DNA of 64,000 nt from Setoptus koraiensis. Lineage: Eukaryota; Arthropoda. The notes under the pieces were generated by a model. It saw only the letters and a program-made list of their open reading frames with translations, ran no database searches and was not told where the DNA came from. Below, one piece after another: positions 25,305 through 38,293 of the stretch. Where the stretch lies: positions 14,260,001 to 14,324,000 of the forward strand of contig CM106586.1 of NCBI GenBank assembly GCA_048013815.1. Reading direction: 5' to 3'. The translations under genes were made by a program, and so were the position numbers. Within the stretch, counting starts at the first letter, position 1; each line of letters begins with the position of its first letter.

Positions 25305-25412
25305 GCCAGCAACAGCGACGCCAACAGCGACGCCAACAACGACAACAACAACGACAACAACAACGACAACAACAGCGACAACAGCAACAACAACGACAAC
25401 AACAACAGCGAC
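25305..25412. repeat. (CAA/GAC/CAG) triplet tract, about 108 bp
   Basis: Among the longest triplet tracts in the window, with GAC inserted at fairly regular spacing; reads as poly-Asn/Asp/Ser or poly-Val. Confidence 0.85.
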
Positions 25413-26822
25413 GGCAAGCGCCGACGACGACGGGCGAATAAGTGTCATTGGGTCGCTCGGCGATCATCGCGGCCCCATCATCGACACAAACAACGGTCAT
25501 AATCTTCATAATTTAGTATGGCCCATGTCGCTTGGCCCTATGCGACACGGGCGCGCATAGAGGCGATGGCGTTCATTACTGCGCGCTCATTACGTAATTC
25601 GTGTTTTAAATTTAAATTGCACTGCAACCACTTGGCACTGATAGCGGGGGCCAAAGTTGGCGCCACTACGCGATAAATGGCCGCGACATGTATGAACGGG
25701 GGGCATAAATCATACGGCCACATGATTAGCGATTTAATGCAAACTCGAATGAGAGTTATTCAGGCGGGGCCGCCGAATGAGCGCCCACTTTCTGGCCGCC
25801 GGGCCGGAATAAAGCGCGCCAGTTACAGCGGAGTGCCAGTTGCAACAGAGCGCCCGTCATGCCGCGACAGAATGGCCGAGCGGGCGCGGGTGCAAAAAGC
25901 TGGGCGCAAACAAGTGGACAGAGACAAAGAGCAGCCAGACAAGAACAGGGACTCGTGCGACAACAGCGCCGACAGCAGCGGCAACAACGGCAACAACACG
26001 GGCTTTCGTGTTTTTGTCGGATATTGTTGTCGATTATTAGTCGTCGCAGCCGTGGTTGCGCCGGTGGCGCCATCGCGGGCACTTGTGCACGTTGCTGCAC
26101 GAGCACGGATATACGGACGGCGGACGGCGGCCGGGTCGTGTGCCCGCTCAACGTGAGCCGGGCATTTGCAGCCAAGAGCGGTAAATAAGCCGCTGGCTCT
26201 AATGCTGTTATCGGGGCCCCTTCCTGCCATCTTGGCCCAACACACACACACGGGCACAATATTGGCTGGTGGCGGCAACGATGCTAGCAGCGGTTGTGTC
26301 ACACGATACAGACACTTAGGGGGAGCCCCAAAAATGGCACAAAGCAATAGCGAGCAAGATTCAAAATAAACTAACGGATCGGGCATAATTGTGCTGATGG
26401 CGCGCAATTTGTTGCCTGTCATCAGCGCCTTTCTTCTCTCTCTCTCGCTGCCAACTTATAAGCATTGTGGCCCCTCTTTGGGCCCGCTCGGTTGTTGTTA
26501 CGTCGTGGCTACGTCGGTGTGCGTTACGTAAGCCAGCGTGCTGGTGGCCGGCCTCCGCTTGCACCTACCAGGAACTGGCCTATATACCGAGGGTGCATAT
26601 AGTATATAATATACAGTATACAGTATATAATATATGATATATAATATATGTTGTACGTCATACAGTGTGCATTGTGCAGCCAATGTGTGCCAGACTGATC
26701 GACACAAACAGCACAAGTCCGGCAAGGTGCTTTTTGTTTGCACGCCGTGCACCCGCCAAGAAACCGTTATGTTACGTAACACTGTACCAATCTAAATGGT
26801 CTGCTCCTCCATGATGGCCCCT

Positions 26823-26962
26823 AATGCTCCATAATGCCCCATAATGCCTCACAATGCCTCACAATGCCCCACAATGCCCCAAACTGCCCCTCAGTGGCCC
26901 ACACTGCCCCTCAGTGGCCCACACTGGCCCATACTGGCCCATAGTAGCCCGTAATGCTCCTC
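26823..26962. repeat. 10-bp minisatellite, about 14 diverged copies
   Basis: AATGCCCCAC-type units keep an exact 10-bp register for 140 bp while drifting from AATGCCCCAT to AGTGGCCCAC and ACTGGCCCAT. Confidence 0.9.
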
Positions 26963-27052
26963 ACAAGTGCTCCAGCAAGCCCCATAATGGGCACGCTGAA
27001 GCGTGTGGGCGCTGCGAAATTGGCCCCCGCTACCGATGTGTCCATTTATTGG

Positions 27053-27111
27053 TGGCGTCTATCTATTTGTGGCGTCTATCTATTTGTGGCCTCTATCTAT
27101 TTGTGGCGTCT
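27053..27111. repeat. 17-bp minisatellite, 3.4 copies
   Basis: TGGCGTCTATCTATTTG units with one substitution in the third copy. Confidence 0.93.
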
Positions 27112-28069
27112 TGCCACCTTTGACTGTGCGCTCGTCGCGCCGTTCAGGGGGTCTAAATAGGGCAGCTGTGCATGCCCGATGTGGATGCCCTGTGAAAATG
27201 TGGAGTCGAGCTGCTGCGGCCGCATCAAGTCAACGGTCAGATTTCAGTCGCTGTTTGGTCGCATGTCGAAATTAGTTTTCTCAGTTATAGTCATCAGTTT
27301 AGATAAATTCTCGGCGCGCGAAATAACTCCAAACGGAATTCACGAATGCATGCGTTCGCGGTCTCCATCGGCGTCTCGTTGATATGCGCAAATTCCCATA
27401 ACTGCGACTTTGCATGTCGCTTATTTTTAGATGTTCATTCGACAGTCGACAACCAGCGACTAACTAGATCGGAAACAAGCTCACATGCCCAATAATACAA
27501 ACAACTAGATGAAATAAAATGACGTCTCTCTTGTGTTCATATATGTAATTAGTCTCCCTCTCTGTCTGTGTATCGTAACTACACATTATATTGCTGTTTC
27601 AACACACACACACACACACACACACCACATTGCGAGTAATTTTGTGCCAACAGCGACTTGTTCACTAGTGACCCGCGATTTTATCTTGTTCGAATGAGCC
27701 AGTAATGCGATCGAGCCAAAATGTCACGCCAAAAATTCGAGATAATAACGTTAGTGGGTGCAACAAGGGCCAAAAACACTGGAACAGGTTCGAATGGTCG
27801 ATAACGCGTGCGTTTCCATGTCGTGCGCTTGTTTGCGTGGGCGTTGCTGCGCGGGTACCTTTCAGCGGCGTTTGCTAAGAGTGTGTGTTGCTGCATCCCG
27901 GCTGCATCGGGAGCCGGTCCCGTCACCAGAGGCTCGTCGGGCGGGCCGGGTCGGGCCGGCCTCTCAACTGCACAAACTGTGGAAATATCTCGCAAGTTGC
28001 TCCCACCGGCCGGTCTCTTGGAGCCGGCACAAAGTTGTTGCGCTCTGATGCCGTCGCTGTGCGGACTGC

Positions 28070-28160
28070 AACAACAACGACGACGACGACGACAACAGCA
28101 GCAGCAACAACAACAGCAACAACAACAACCGAGACGACGACCGGAGCAGCAACGGCGACA
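28070..28160. repeat. (CAA/GAC/CAG) triplet tract
   Basis: Mixed triplet array between GC-rich flanks; gives Gln-, Thr- or Ser-rich frames only. Confidence 0.8.
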
Positions 28161-29662
28161 ATTCAATTGAGCCGAACGGTCGAAAGTTTGCCTCGTATGC
28201 GTTTCATCTGTCTTGGCTGGACAGCATTTGTTTGCCAGTGTGTCAGTGCTGCACGTCAGTTTGGCCGGCCGGTCAGTTGTTACTTGGCGTCTGTTGGTCT
28301 GTCCGGTTGTTGCATTTGGCCGGCCTAGAACGGCCGAGAATGGCCGACACAAGAGGCATCACCGTGCCGATCAGCTGACAGTAAGCGATCTTGGCGAGAC
28401 ACAAAAGCCTGAGCGAAGGCATCACATTGTATAGGGCTGCCTTGCCTCAAATGCCACAATTGCCAGCTGGAAACAGTCATCTGTTATCGCTGATCAGCTG
28501 ATCAAATATGTCTAATTATGTGTCTAGACGCGGTGGACGACTGGCCTGTTTGTTGTCTATGGCGATGTTGATCTGATTTGTCTAGCAGGCAATGGCTTGC
28601 TTGCTGGCGGCTAGCCGTTGGGCTGGCTGCTTGCATAATAGTTGCAGTAATAATAATAATGATATAGAGAGCCGAGAGAGAAATAATAAGCTCAACGACC
28701 CGATCGACGCAACGCAGCCCGACTCGCTCGCTGGCTGCCGGGCTGGCTGGCTGCCCGTCTGCCCGTCTGGCTGGCTGGCTGGCCCGCTTGGCTGGCATTT
28801 TGGCGGATAGCTGATATCGGCCGCTAGAGGGACGAGAGGGCACAAACGTCGGCGAGCGAGACAATGATTGGTTGGAGTGGGCACAACAATGACGGCTCTC
28901 GGTTGCCACTATGTATCATGGTCGTCGCCGGCGTTTAATAACCATAATGATAATGAGAAGAATGAGCGACACAACACAGCGACGCAAACAGTCTAGACGG
29001 CGCACCATTTTCGACGGCATCTCGCAGTGTTTATATGGTCCGTTTATACGGCTGCTTTTGTTATTTCCGCACAATCGAACGCACTCGATTGACTGCGACT
29101 GCCAGCCACTTTCCGTGTCTCTGCTCGCCGAGAGCTGGGCCCCTTTCGCGTTCTAATAATGCCGCCGCAACGGCAGCGTGTCAGATAATGTGTCACAACA
29201 GCGTCTCCAGCCAGCAGCGCATGCAAATAGGGCCAAAATGTCATTTTTCCATAGATTAGGTATTTGCGTTTAGCATTAAATTGGTTGCTTGTCACTCTTT
29301 TGTCTGGCATATGGCGCGCACACATACTATTTGTCTAGGCCCTATCCATAGATATATTATATATTATTATACACACACACACCAAAGACAAAGCCAGCGA
29401 AAAAGTGGCATTGTTCCAACAATGGCGCCCCCTATCTCTGCTCTGTCTGTCAACTAGTCTAGTGCTTGTCTGGTGCAACAAACGCAACTTGTCTAGTTGC
29501 GTCATCAAGGTGCACGGTTCGTCATAAGTGCACAAGGGTTGCCACTTACTGGATATTAATAGGTGGTGCCGCCGCCGCGCACAAGATTTCGCCTTCTGCT
29601 CGTGACATTTGACGCATCCATTGTGCAATCGTTTGCTGTGCCGCTATGTGCCGCACACATCA

Positions 29663-29766
29663 TGCCATTATATCATGCCATTACATTATGCCGTTATATT
29701 GTGCCATTATATCATGCCCTTATATTGTGCCATTGTATTACGCCCTTATATTGTGCCATGGCATAT
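29663..29766. repeat. 13-bp minisatellite, about 8 copies
   Basis: TGCCATTATATCA units diverging to CGCCCTTATATTG. The 13-bp register is kept throughout. Confidence 0.9.
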
Positions 29767-29944
29767 TGCTGCGCATTGCGCCCGTTATCCCGTCCAATTC
29801 CAATGCCAATCAAATCGCAACAACTGTCATTGGCTAATTATAGTCCGTTACGTAACTGTGGCTTTATACTGCTGGCAACCCGTGTGATTCGCGCAACCTG
29901 TGCGAACGTCAAGCGTCAACGTCACGCCATTCTGCGCCATTCAT

Positions 29945-29969
29945 TATAGCGCAGCTATAATGCGCTATA
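29945..29969. repeat. Perfect 9-bp hairpin, 7-nt loop
   Basis: TATAGCGCA (29945-29953) pairs with TGCGCTATA (29961-29969), next to a GCGCCGCGCC-rich stretch. Confidence 0.8.
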
Positions 29970-31569
29970 TCGCGCCGCGCCGTGCCGCGCACAGGTGACT
30001 CGCAAGGTCTTACGCAAGTTAGTTTGTTAGTGACCGACAATTGCAACAATTTACAATTGTTAGTGGGCAAAACTTTCCTCGCCAGCCGAGCTCGCCTGGC
30101 CGCGCTCGGCTTGGCCTGGAATAATTATAAATTATGGCTAGATTAGCGATCGCACTGGCCGTTCGCGTGGCCTGTGCGTGTGTGTCGTCGTATTCAGACA
30201 TGAGTGTGTGTGTGTGTGCGAGGCAATTGTTGCGACGTCTCGCCAAGCGACCAACTCTTATCTCGTCGGTTAACAAAGTTGCAGCGAGCAACAATTGTTA
30301 ATCTGGCCAGCGCGCTGCCAGCGAGATTATCTACGGGATTGACGGGAATATTCAAGCGCTGGGCCAATCGGCCAAGCGGCAACTTCATTGGCCGGCCGGC
30401 CGGCCGGCCGACCGACTGTGTGTATGTAAATAGTGCAATGGCGTTTGATTAGCGCCACAGTGGTGCGACTGGCGGACAAAAGTTGCACTGGCCTAATCTT
30501 GGACCTTTTGCTTGGTTTGGAAAAGACAGGCCGACGGACGGCGCTGGTTGCCGGGTCGGTGACCATGGCAACGGGTCGGCCGGCGAGCTCGCCAGTATGC
30601 ACGCGCTGTCTCCTGTCGTCTGTGTGTTTGTTGCAATTGTTGTCGGTTGCAGCGTTGGCAAGATCGCCACCGGATCGCCGTTTGTGTGGTGGCTATGTGG
30701 CAAGTGAAGTGGCCTAAGGTAGCCTAAGGTAGCGAGTGTGTGAAGCAGCAACAAGTGATTCTCGGCGGCGAGCTAGTTGCCGTCTGAAACACAGAGCGAG
30801 CGAGCGAGCAAGCGAGAGAGAGAGAGGGAAAACAAGTTTTTTATAACAGGTGACCCAAACAACAGCCGATCGGTTTGTCTGGCTGGCTGTCTGGCGGGCT
30901 GTCTGGCCGGCCGGCCGGTCTACTGGCTGCTGCTGCTGCTTTGAGAAAGAGAATTTCCAAATAATCATCATCATTGTTTAAGTGTCGGTTGCTTGCCGGG
31001 GAATAATTTGCTAATTTCGCATTGATGCCGCTGCCGCCGCCGCCGCCGCCGCCGCCACTGCTCACCTTGCGCCACTTCGGCTGCCACGTTCGTGCCCGAC
31101 CGGCGCAAGGTTACGACAACAAGCCCACAACTGTGAGAGGGGAGACCGCCAGCCAACCGACCGACCATCCAGCAACTTACCTGTCTCACCTGTGCGAGCG
31201 TTGGCCATCGATCAGCTGATCGATCACAACCAACGCTCGAGCGACCATCGTAGGCCAGCCTATGCAGTGGGCCGACGCACAGGTAAGTGGCAGCATTCTA
31301 TTCATTTCTTTTTTCGCGGCTGAAACAGACGAGAGAAGAGGGGAAAAGATGGACAGAGAAAGAATACACAATGTTGCTGTCGTTGTGAGTAATTGAATAA
31401 TTGAGACGCACGCATTGCGCTGCCAGCGTTATGCCAGTTGACCAATTGCAGACCGGCGCCAATCAGACATCATGATTATTTCATTCATGCGCCCGCCGTC
31501 ATGTGTGCCCATCGGTGGGCCGCTCGTCGCAGCGGCCGGCCGACCGACCGACCGACCGGCGATTGTGAG

Positions 31570-31592
31570 GCCTTTCACGGCGTGTGAAAGGC
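31570..31592. repeat. Perfect 9-bp hairpin, 5-nt loop
   Basis: GCCTTTCAC (31570-31578) pairs with GTGAAAGGC (31584-31592). Confidence 0.85.
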
Positions 31593-31786
31593 TCAACGTT
31601 TAACAGTTGTGAGTTTCGAGTTGCGAGTTTGAGTTTGAGTCGGCTCTCCCTCTCGCTGGCAACTGCCACAATGAGCTCTCCTCTGTCAAACCGACGCAGT
31701 GCGCATAGGACAAAGAATAGAATGGCCAACGAAAGAAAAAAACTGCAACCAAACCTAAATCATTATCATTCGCAACTGACAGCCCG

Positions 31787-31845
31787 AAACAGCTGACATC
31801 CCCAACAGCTGACGCTCGAAACAGCTGACATCCGATCAGCTGAGC
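31787..31845. repeat. 16-bp tandem of CAGCTGA motifs, 4 copies
   Basis: CAGCTGA occurs at 31790, 31806, 31822 and 31837, so E-box-like cores repeat every 15-16 bp. Possibly a bHLH site cluster; function is inferred from motif only. Confidence 0.8.
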
Positions 31846-32998
31846 GGTGGACTGCAAACTACGGACTGTCGGCCGTCGGACTGCGGACTGTTGGCTGTTG
31901 GCTGTCGGACTGCGGACTGTCGGCGTAGCAGGCTGTCGGCCGACTGTCGGCCCACAATGGACGCCAACAATGCCAGCAACACATAGCTCGCTCTATGGCA
32001 GCGCCAGCGATGGAATGAGCGCACTTCCGGCCTGCAGTGTCCATAGGGTGTGCCCAATCGGTGTCACAATTGATTCCAATCAAATCGGTAGTTGCATCAC
32101 GATGAGCACACATCATCATCGCCATCACACAATCTGACAATTGCGAGCTTTCGCAATCTGCCACCTTTGCAGCGACTACGGCGACTATACTATGACAACT
32201 ATGCTGTGGCGACTATGCTGGGGCGACTATAGTTGGCGCTGGCGCTAGTGGCGACCATTGTTGTCATTGTGAGTATAACATTATTATTATTATTCGCGTT
32301 GTCACCAGCAACGAGCCGCTCGCAAACTGTCACTGTTAGCGCCAACATGCTCATAATAGCCAATGTTACGCAATACTGTGCACAGCCCATCGCGCAATTT
32401 GTCCCGCGAGTGACACAAGCGGTTTGCACACAGCGGCACAGTGTAATTTTGTTGACACTGGCTTGTCAGTTGGAGCTCGCCGGCGACGTTTGTCCGATTT
32501 GGGAACAATGCTATGCGCACTGCTGTTACGCAATACCATGCCAAATAGCACAATGTTATATGGCGTAATGCTATACAGTTGCGAGCAGTGTGCGCCCCGG
32601 GGCTTTGTTCACTGAGCACTGTGCCGATAATTGCTCGGTAAACACTTGAGCACAATTAGCGGGCCCGAGTCACATTTTGATCCGACGCCATGCAATCCAT
32701 GGCACACAATCCATGGCACAAGAGGCTCGCAAGAGGAACCGACTTGAGCAAACATCAAACTTGCGGGCAAATTGCCGACTCTGTCGGCCAGCCAGCGCCG
32801 CACGATCGCCGCCGAACCGTTCGAATCGCTGGCCGGCGAAGCGTTCTCTGGCAAGTCGCTGTGAGCTAGCGAGTCTGTTTTGCTCGCTAACTGAGCAGAG
32901 CTGGCTAGCGAGCAGCGGTGAAGCGATCAGCCGAAAGTGAGATCACTGTGCGCTGCGAGCCACCGACAACGGCCAGTCACCTGTTGCTGTCGCTAAGG

Positions 32999-33292
32999 TC
33001 GCTTGCCGTTGTTGTTGTTGTTGTGCTGTCGTTGTCGTTGTTGTTGTTGTTGCTGCTGCAGTTGTTGTTGTTGTTGCTGTTGTTGTTGCGTGTGTGGTTG
33101 CATGCTTGTGAGATCCAGCATCAGCGGCGGCTCGTCTGAGGCTGTGACGCACCGCTACGAGTGTGCACCGGAGGAATGCTACATGACAACAACGGCAACA
33201 ACCACGACAACAACGGCACAACCTCGACAACAACGGCACAACTTCGACAACAACAGCAACAACCACGACAACGGCAGCAACAACAACAAGCT
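32999..33292. repeat. Long TTG tract and CAA tract in inverted orientation
   Basis: (TTG/CTG)n at about 32999-33090 is followed by (CAA/GAC)n at about 33184-33292, the largest of the inverted triplet pairs here. Confidence 0.85.
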
Positions 33293-33648
33293 AGCGAATT
33301 GATAAGTACATTGTGGCGATGGTCAGCGAGCGAGCAATTTTTCAGTTTAGTCTTGCCGTGTGTTGCAACAGTGTGTGTGTGTGCCGCTAACATGAGAGAG
33401 GAACGTGGAGTCATGACTGGAGTTTGGTCCACTAGAATCACGACGACGACGACGACGCCGACGACGACGCCGACGACGACGCCGACAACGACGTCGAAAA
33501 GCGTAACAGCTGATTCGATTTGGCGAGCGGTGGCAGCGCCGGGATCCGACGAGTGCACTCTGTGTGCTCTTCATTCATGCTTCTCACAAGAATCTGACGA
33601 ATTGACATGAATGAGAGAGCCTGCGCCAGACGACGCAGATACGCATAG

Positions 33649-33679
<31 letters not shown>

Positions 33680-34296
33680 CACATTTATATATATAGACAG
33701 GCAGAGAGAGAGAGAGCAGATCAGATGATAGAGAACAACAGGTAACGAGAAGAAACCGACAATTACCAGCCAGCGACTCACCTGTTGCTCGCAACTAACA
33801 AACTTGGCCGGCTGCGTTCGGCCGATCTCTGTCGCTGGCTGCATGGAGCATTCTCAAAACAGACTCTCTCTCTCTCTCTCTCTCTCTGGCGGCCAGAGTC
33901 TGGCCGCTCACATTGCTGTATTTGATGAAAATTTCCTTGTCCGTGTTTGTCTAATTCGGTGCGTCTCTCGCCGCTCTTTGCGCCGGCCTAACAGTGTTCG
34001 TGCCGAGTTGTTCGGCGTTCGCGAGGAATTTCTGCTCGCTTGTGTGCGCTGTCATCGTGGTCACTTGTTACTGCTTCTCGCTCTTATCGTCGCCTCTTTT
34101 ATTTCTCCTCCACTGTGCCCATTCTAATTTGCTGCCAGTATCATCATCATCATCTTGTGCCCGAGCCCGAGCCAACGCCAGCGCCAGTGTGAGTCAGTGG
34201 ATGTGTGCGTTGGGCAGCGAAAATTCTTTACGCAAACAGCAGATTATCATCTCTGCTCAACAGAGTCTGCTGTGTTGGCTCGTCTACGGTGTGCCG

Positions 34297-34329
34297 TCGT
34301 TGATTCGCGGCCAGCCAACGAATCAACGA
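34297..34329. repeat. Perfect 11-bp hairpin, 11-nt loop
   Basis: TCGTTGATTCG (34297-34307) pairs with 34319-34329. Confidence 0.8.
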
Positions 34330-34483
34330 ATTAACTAGCGGCCTAACAGCCATTTAATGGTCAATGGCAACAGCGAGCGACGTTCCTAAACAACAACAAC
34401 AACAACAATTATCATTATTGTTCTTGGGCGTCGCCCGTATCCACATGCGCCGGCCAACAGGAAGTGGCGCCCAAGCCACACAC

Positions 34484-34534
34484 AACTCATATCATCAGAC
34501 AACTCGTATCATCAGACAACTCGTATCATGAGAC
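34484..34534. repeat. 17-bp minisatellite, 3 copies
   Basis: AACTCGTATCATCAGAC units with single changes in copies 1 and 3. Confidence 0.95.
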
Positions 34535-37483
34535 AACAAGCGAGTGTTGGTGCCACCGTTGCTGTCATGAAACGGCGCCCCTCGTCCGATGACCAACGAG
34601 CAAATCAGGCGAGCGACAATCGGCTGTTACTCGTTACCTGTTACTGGCAGTTTCTGCTGCCGCTGTTGCTGTTGCTGTTGTACTACAACAGTTGTAGGCA
34701 ACCCCATGGATCCCAGGGCATCCATTTCTGGCATTTCTGGCGCTCGCAACAGCGACAGGTGAACGTTGTTTCCTTCACGCCACTTTACAGTGTATAATTC
34801 GAGTCTAGACAGTCTGAGAGGCAAGTGTGTGGTAATCGCAATCGCATCGTCTAGACTCTTTCTCTTGATCTGTTCGTTTGGCCGGCGATAGTCGCCCGCG
34901 ATAGTGTCGTGACGCGCCAATCAGACGCTCTCGACGCAATCACGCCAACGTACAGGCAAACAGTGCGGATTGTCTAGACACCGTCTAAATATAGTTTATA
35001 TATTGCAGCACAACCCTATCCACTCACAAGCCATATGCATGGAGGCAACTTACAAAGTTAGCAAAGGCAACGTCGGACGATCCGCTTGACAGCCAATACT
35101 GGGCTTACTGTTTAATTTCACGCCAGTTCCTCTAATCGACCGCTAACATTTGCTTGTTACACCCTCATGCATGCATCATTTTTGCGTCATCGTTCCTCTA
35201 TCATTTGTGTGCCTTTTCTGGATCATCATTTTGACGCCGTTTCGTCATTTTCATCGTTTGCGCTGCCGTCTAGCTAGCCGTTGAGTTGTTTTGTCGATGT
35301 TGCCGGTGTTGCCGACGCTGCCGACGCTGGCCCATCGATGCGGCAGCATTTGGCAAGACGATAGCACTTGCATAACTTGCGACGTCATTGAGCCCCGTCA
35401 CGTGCTGCGGCAACGTGCCATTTTGCACTTTGCCGGCTGTCGCACGCCAGCCGGTGACACTGTCGGCATTGGCGGCGACGATTGGTCTACGACGATGATT
35501 CATAGACTATGAATGAACATTGCGAACGGCATAATTGACTATTTAAATTCGTTTGGCCAACGTGTGACATTTATATATCATTGCCACTATTACGGCATGT
35601 GCGTGATTGCATAATAATGACGATGCCGCTACAATGGCGGCCAGCCGGTTACCCTGGGCACTTTTACCCGCTGCTGGCCCGTCTGTCTATCAGATGATGG
35701 CCCTCTGTTGGCGGCCATCTGACAGCTTGCTGGGTGGTTGTTCAATTGTGTGAATGCGGCGTTGTTGTGCGACGAATGTTGTTTCCGATTGACAATTGTC
35801 ACCGACGACGCCCATGGCGCTTTCTTTACCTTGTTCGCCAGCGAACGCAATCACTGCCGATGACTCCTATGGCAACATAATCTATTCTCGTCTCTCTCTC
35901 TCTCTCTTTGCTTCCTTGTGGTTGACATACAAAGAACACAACAAACACACAGACACAGAGAACAGATACAGAGGATACAAAATCCGGCCAAACCAGCCCC
36001 ATTATATATATGTAATTGCCAGCTGACAGGAGAGCATGCCATTAACTGTGCTCACAATTTTCTAAATTGTCAATTCCAGGGAGCCGCGTGATCGACGCTA
36101 AATTTTGTGTGGCGCGCGCGCACGCGCTTTCCTCTCAACTACTTCCGGTTATTGTACTAAACACACACACACACTAGAATATAGTGACTGGATGACGACA
36201 ATGGCTGCTTATGACCACGTTAAATCGAGTCAGCGCGAATATGTTCGCGTGCAAACGTTTACATTGTTCATACAATGTTTTGTGGCATGACCTTGAAACT
36301 AATTGCCCTTGCAAGCGCTTTTTTCCTGCCCGTCTGTACATATGTCACGCTGCCTTTAGGTGGCACCATTGTCACACTAGTGCCCAAAACAAACAACAGC
36401 TCTCACAATTGCATAGCCAGTTGAGTATGCAAGGTCCGTTAGCCCGGCAAGCTAGCTGTCTCACCTGTGCGATGTTGTTTGCCGGGCGCAAAGACGGGCA
36501 CGCTCGCATTTCGGCGGGTACCTCTCGGCGGCTGAAGGAACGGGCCGGTTTTCATCGAGACATTGCATTAGGTGTGTGTATAAATTTACGACTTTGATTC
36601 AAATAAAATAGTGCACATGCTGGTACGCATAGTGAGCAAATTGCAAAAAGCGTGCGTCTAGTTTGGTGTGCGGATTGTGACGCAGGCGCACATTTTTTGC
36701 AAACATAACAGTGAAAAAATTGCCAATAATGACAACTGGTCGCGGCCACGCGTTACACCTCGCGTTCACCGCTTACAAGTGAGCACGTTTCGTGCTGTCT
36801 ACTGCTGCTATTCGTGTTAAAATATCCATCTATATAAGCTATCATAAGCCATTGCACAGGTGAGTCATTCCAGTGTTCGGTGACGCAACTAGGGGGGCGC
36901 AAAGCCAAAGCAACGCACCAGCAACGTGACAGTGGAATAGCGGAATAGCGGAATAACGGGCAACAACGAGGCAACGAGCCAACGGAGCAATGAAAAAACG
37001 GAGCAACGAAACAACGAAACAACGGAATGACGGAATAACGGAATGGCCAAGATTAGATAGATTGCTTATTGAGGTAACCTGAGTAGGGGCTGAATTGGGC
37101 CAGTTTAGGCAATATTCGGCCAATATGAGCCAGCCGTAGCTGTAGCTGATTCGCTAACTCGGGGGTAGCTCGTGTATCAGGCCACCAAGTGAGGCGTGCA
37201 GAGATTTACAAATATATGGTCGGCAATGGCCACGCTCAGCTGGCAACGCGCATAAGTTACGCAAGCCAGCCCGACGAGTTAGTGTATGCAAATGAGCAAT
37301 GGTGCCATGGTGTCATCTTGCATGCACCTGACCTTTCGCTCGAGTGCCAGCACTGGCTTGGTACACACCGGGCCAGCACGCGTTTATAAACGTAGCGTGG
37401 CGTGTTTTTTCCTCTCTCTCTCTCTCTCTCCGGCGACGTTTGCCTCTGCCAGTGGCGTCAACTGTTTGGGGCCGATTCTTTTT

Positions 37484-37508
37484 TCGTTTGCTTAAATTAA
37501 GCAAACGA
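37484..37508. repeat. 25-bp palindrome (12-bp arms)
   Basis: TCGTTTGCTTAA, central A, then the exact reverse complement. Confidence 0.93.
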
Positions 37509-38223
37509 GGCATATGCCGCCACCTACGAGCCAACCCGGCCTGGGCCAACATAATACCCCTTGCCAGCCCCGAGCGCCCCACTCGGCTGGCTGGCTCTGT
37601 GTGGGGTGCGAGCCGCGCGCCCCGACAAATGTCTTCGGGCCCCTTTCGCGTCAGTATGTGTGTGTGTGTGTGTTTGCGAGCAGAATTATGCGTCGCAGAT
37701 ATTCAGATGAGCGGGCCCGATAAGCAGCTCGCAGAGCGGATATTAGAATAACTTGCCCGCGCTATAGAATATCCATCGCGCTATATATACACACTTAATA
37801 CCTTGTCGCATGTTGGCCGATGTGGCCGAGCGAAGGTAAACAAACGCCAACAACAGTCAAATATAGCAAATCCACGGCGCCGGGTACCTGTCGCAACGGG
37901 TGACAGATTACGCAAACGGCACACATATACCGTTTGCCGTATATAGCGATAGATAGACAGGTAGGGCTGAGGAGCCAACTATTGGGCCGCACCAGTTGGC
38001 TCGCGAGAAGAGTTTTGCAAAAAGAGTGCGCCTGCCGGACAGCGGGGAGAATGCGACCGGGTGCAGTATATTTCGCAAACTGTGACAAATCGCTGTCACT
38101 GTTGACGCGCACTGTTCCATTGCATAAATTAGCGCGCTCAGGTTGGCGTGTAAAGCGCAAACAAGTGCGCACTGATTGGGCCACACACAGCCCCGGGATT
38201 AATTGCTTTGAATTGCCATCACT

Positions 38224-38293
38224 AGATATTGACAGATATTGATGGATACCGATAGATACCGATGGATATAGATAGATATAGATAGATATTGGT
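38224..38293. repeat. 10-bp minisatellite, 7 copies
   Basis: AGATATTGAT/AGATACCGAT/AGATATAGAT units in exact 10-bp register. Confidence 0.93.

Larger units (their letters stand above)
24001..36000. other. Repeat-rich non-coding domain, part 3
   Basis: No supported gene. Contents are two AT-rich runs (24,720-24,775 and 24,925-25,022) flanking a hairpin, (CAA/GAC)n near 25.3 kb, 10-, 13-, 16- and 17-bp minisatellites, GGCCGGCC runs near 30.39 and 30.90 kb, and a paired TTG/CAA block at 33.0-33.3 kb. Confidence 0.6.

Noticed and set aside
25677-26422. Overlapping long ORFs on both strands (159-199 codons)
   Set aside because: Open frames on both strands at the same place reflect GC-rich, stop-poor DNA rather than genes; no motifs.
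27775-27800. tRNA T-loop-like GGTTCGAAT
   Set aside because: The surrounding bases do not form a T stem or acceptor stem; no cloverleaf. Similar hits near 7408 and 17654 fail for the same reason.
27681-28352. 223-codon minus-strand ORF with poly-Cys
   Set aside because: The Cys/Arg runs are translations of the CAA/GAC triplet tract; no conserved domain.
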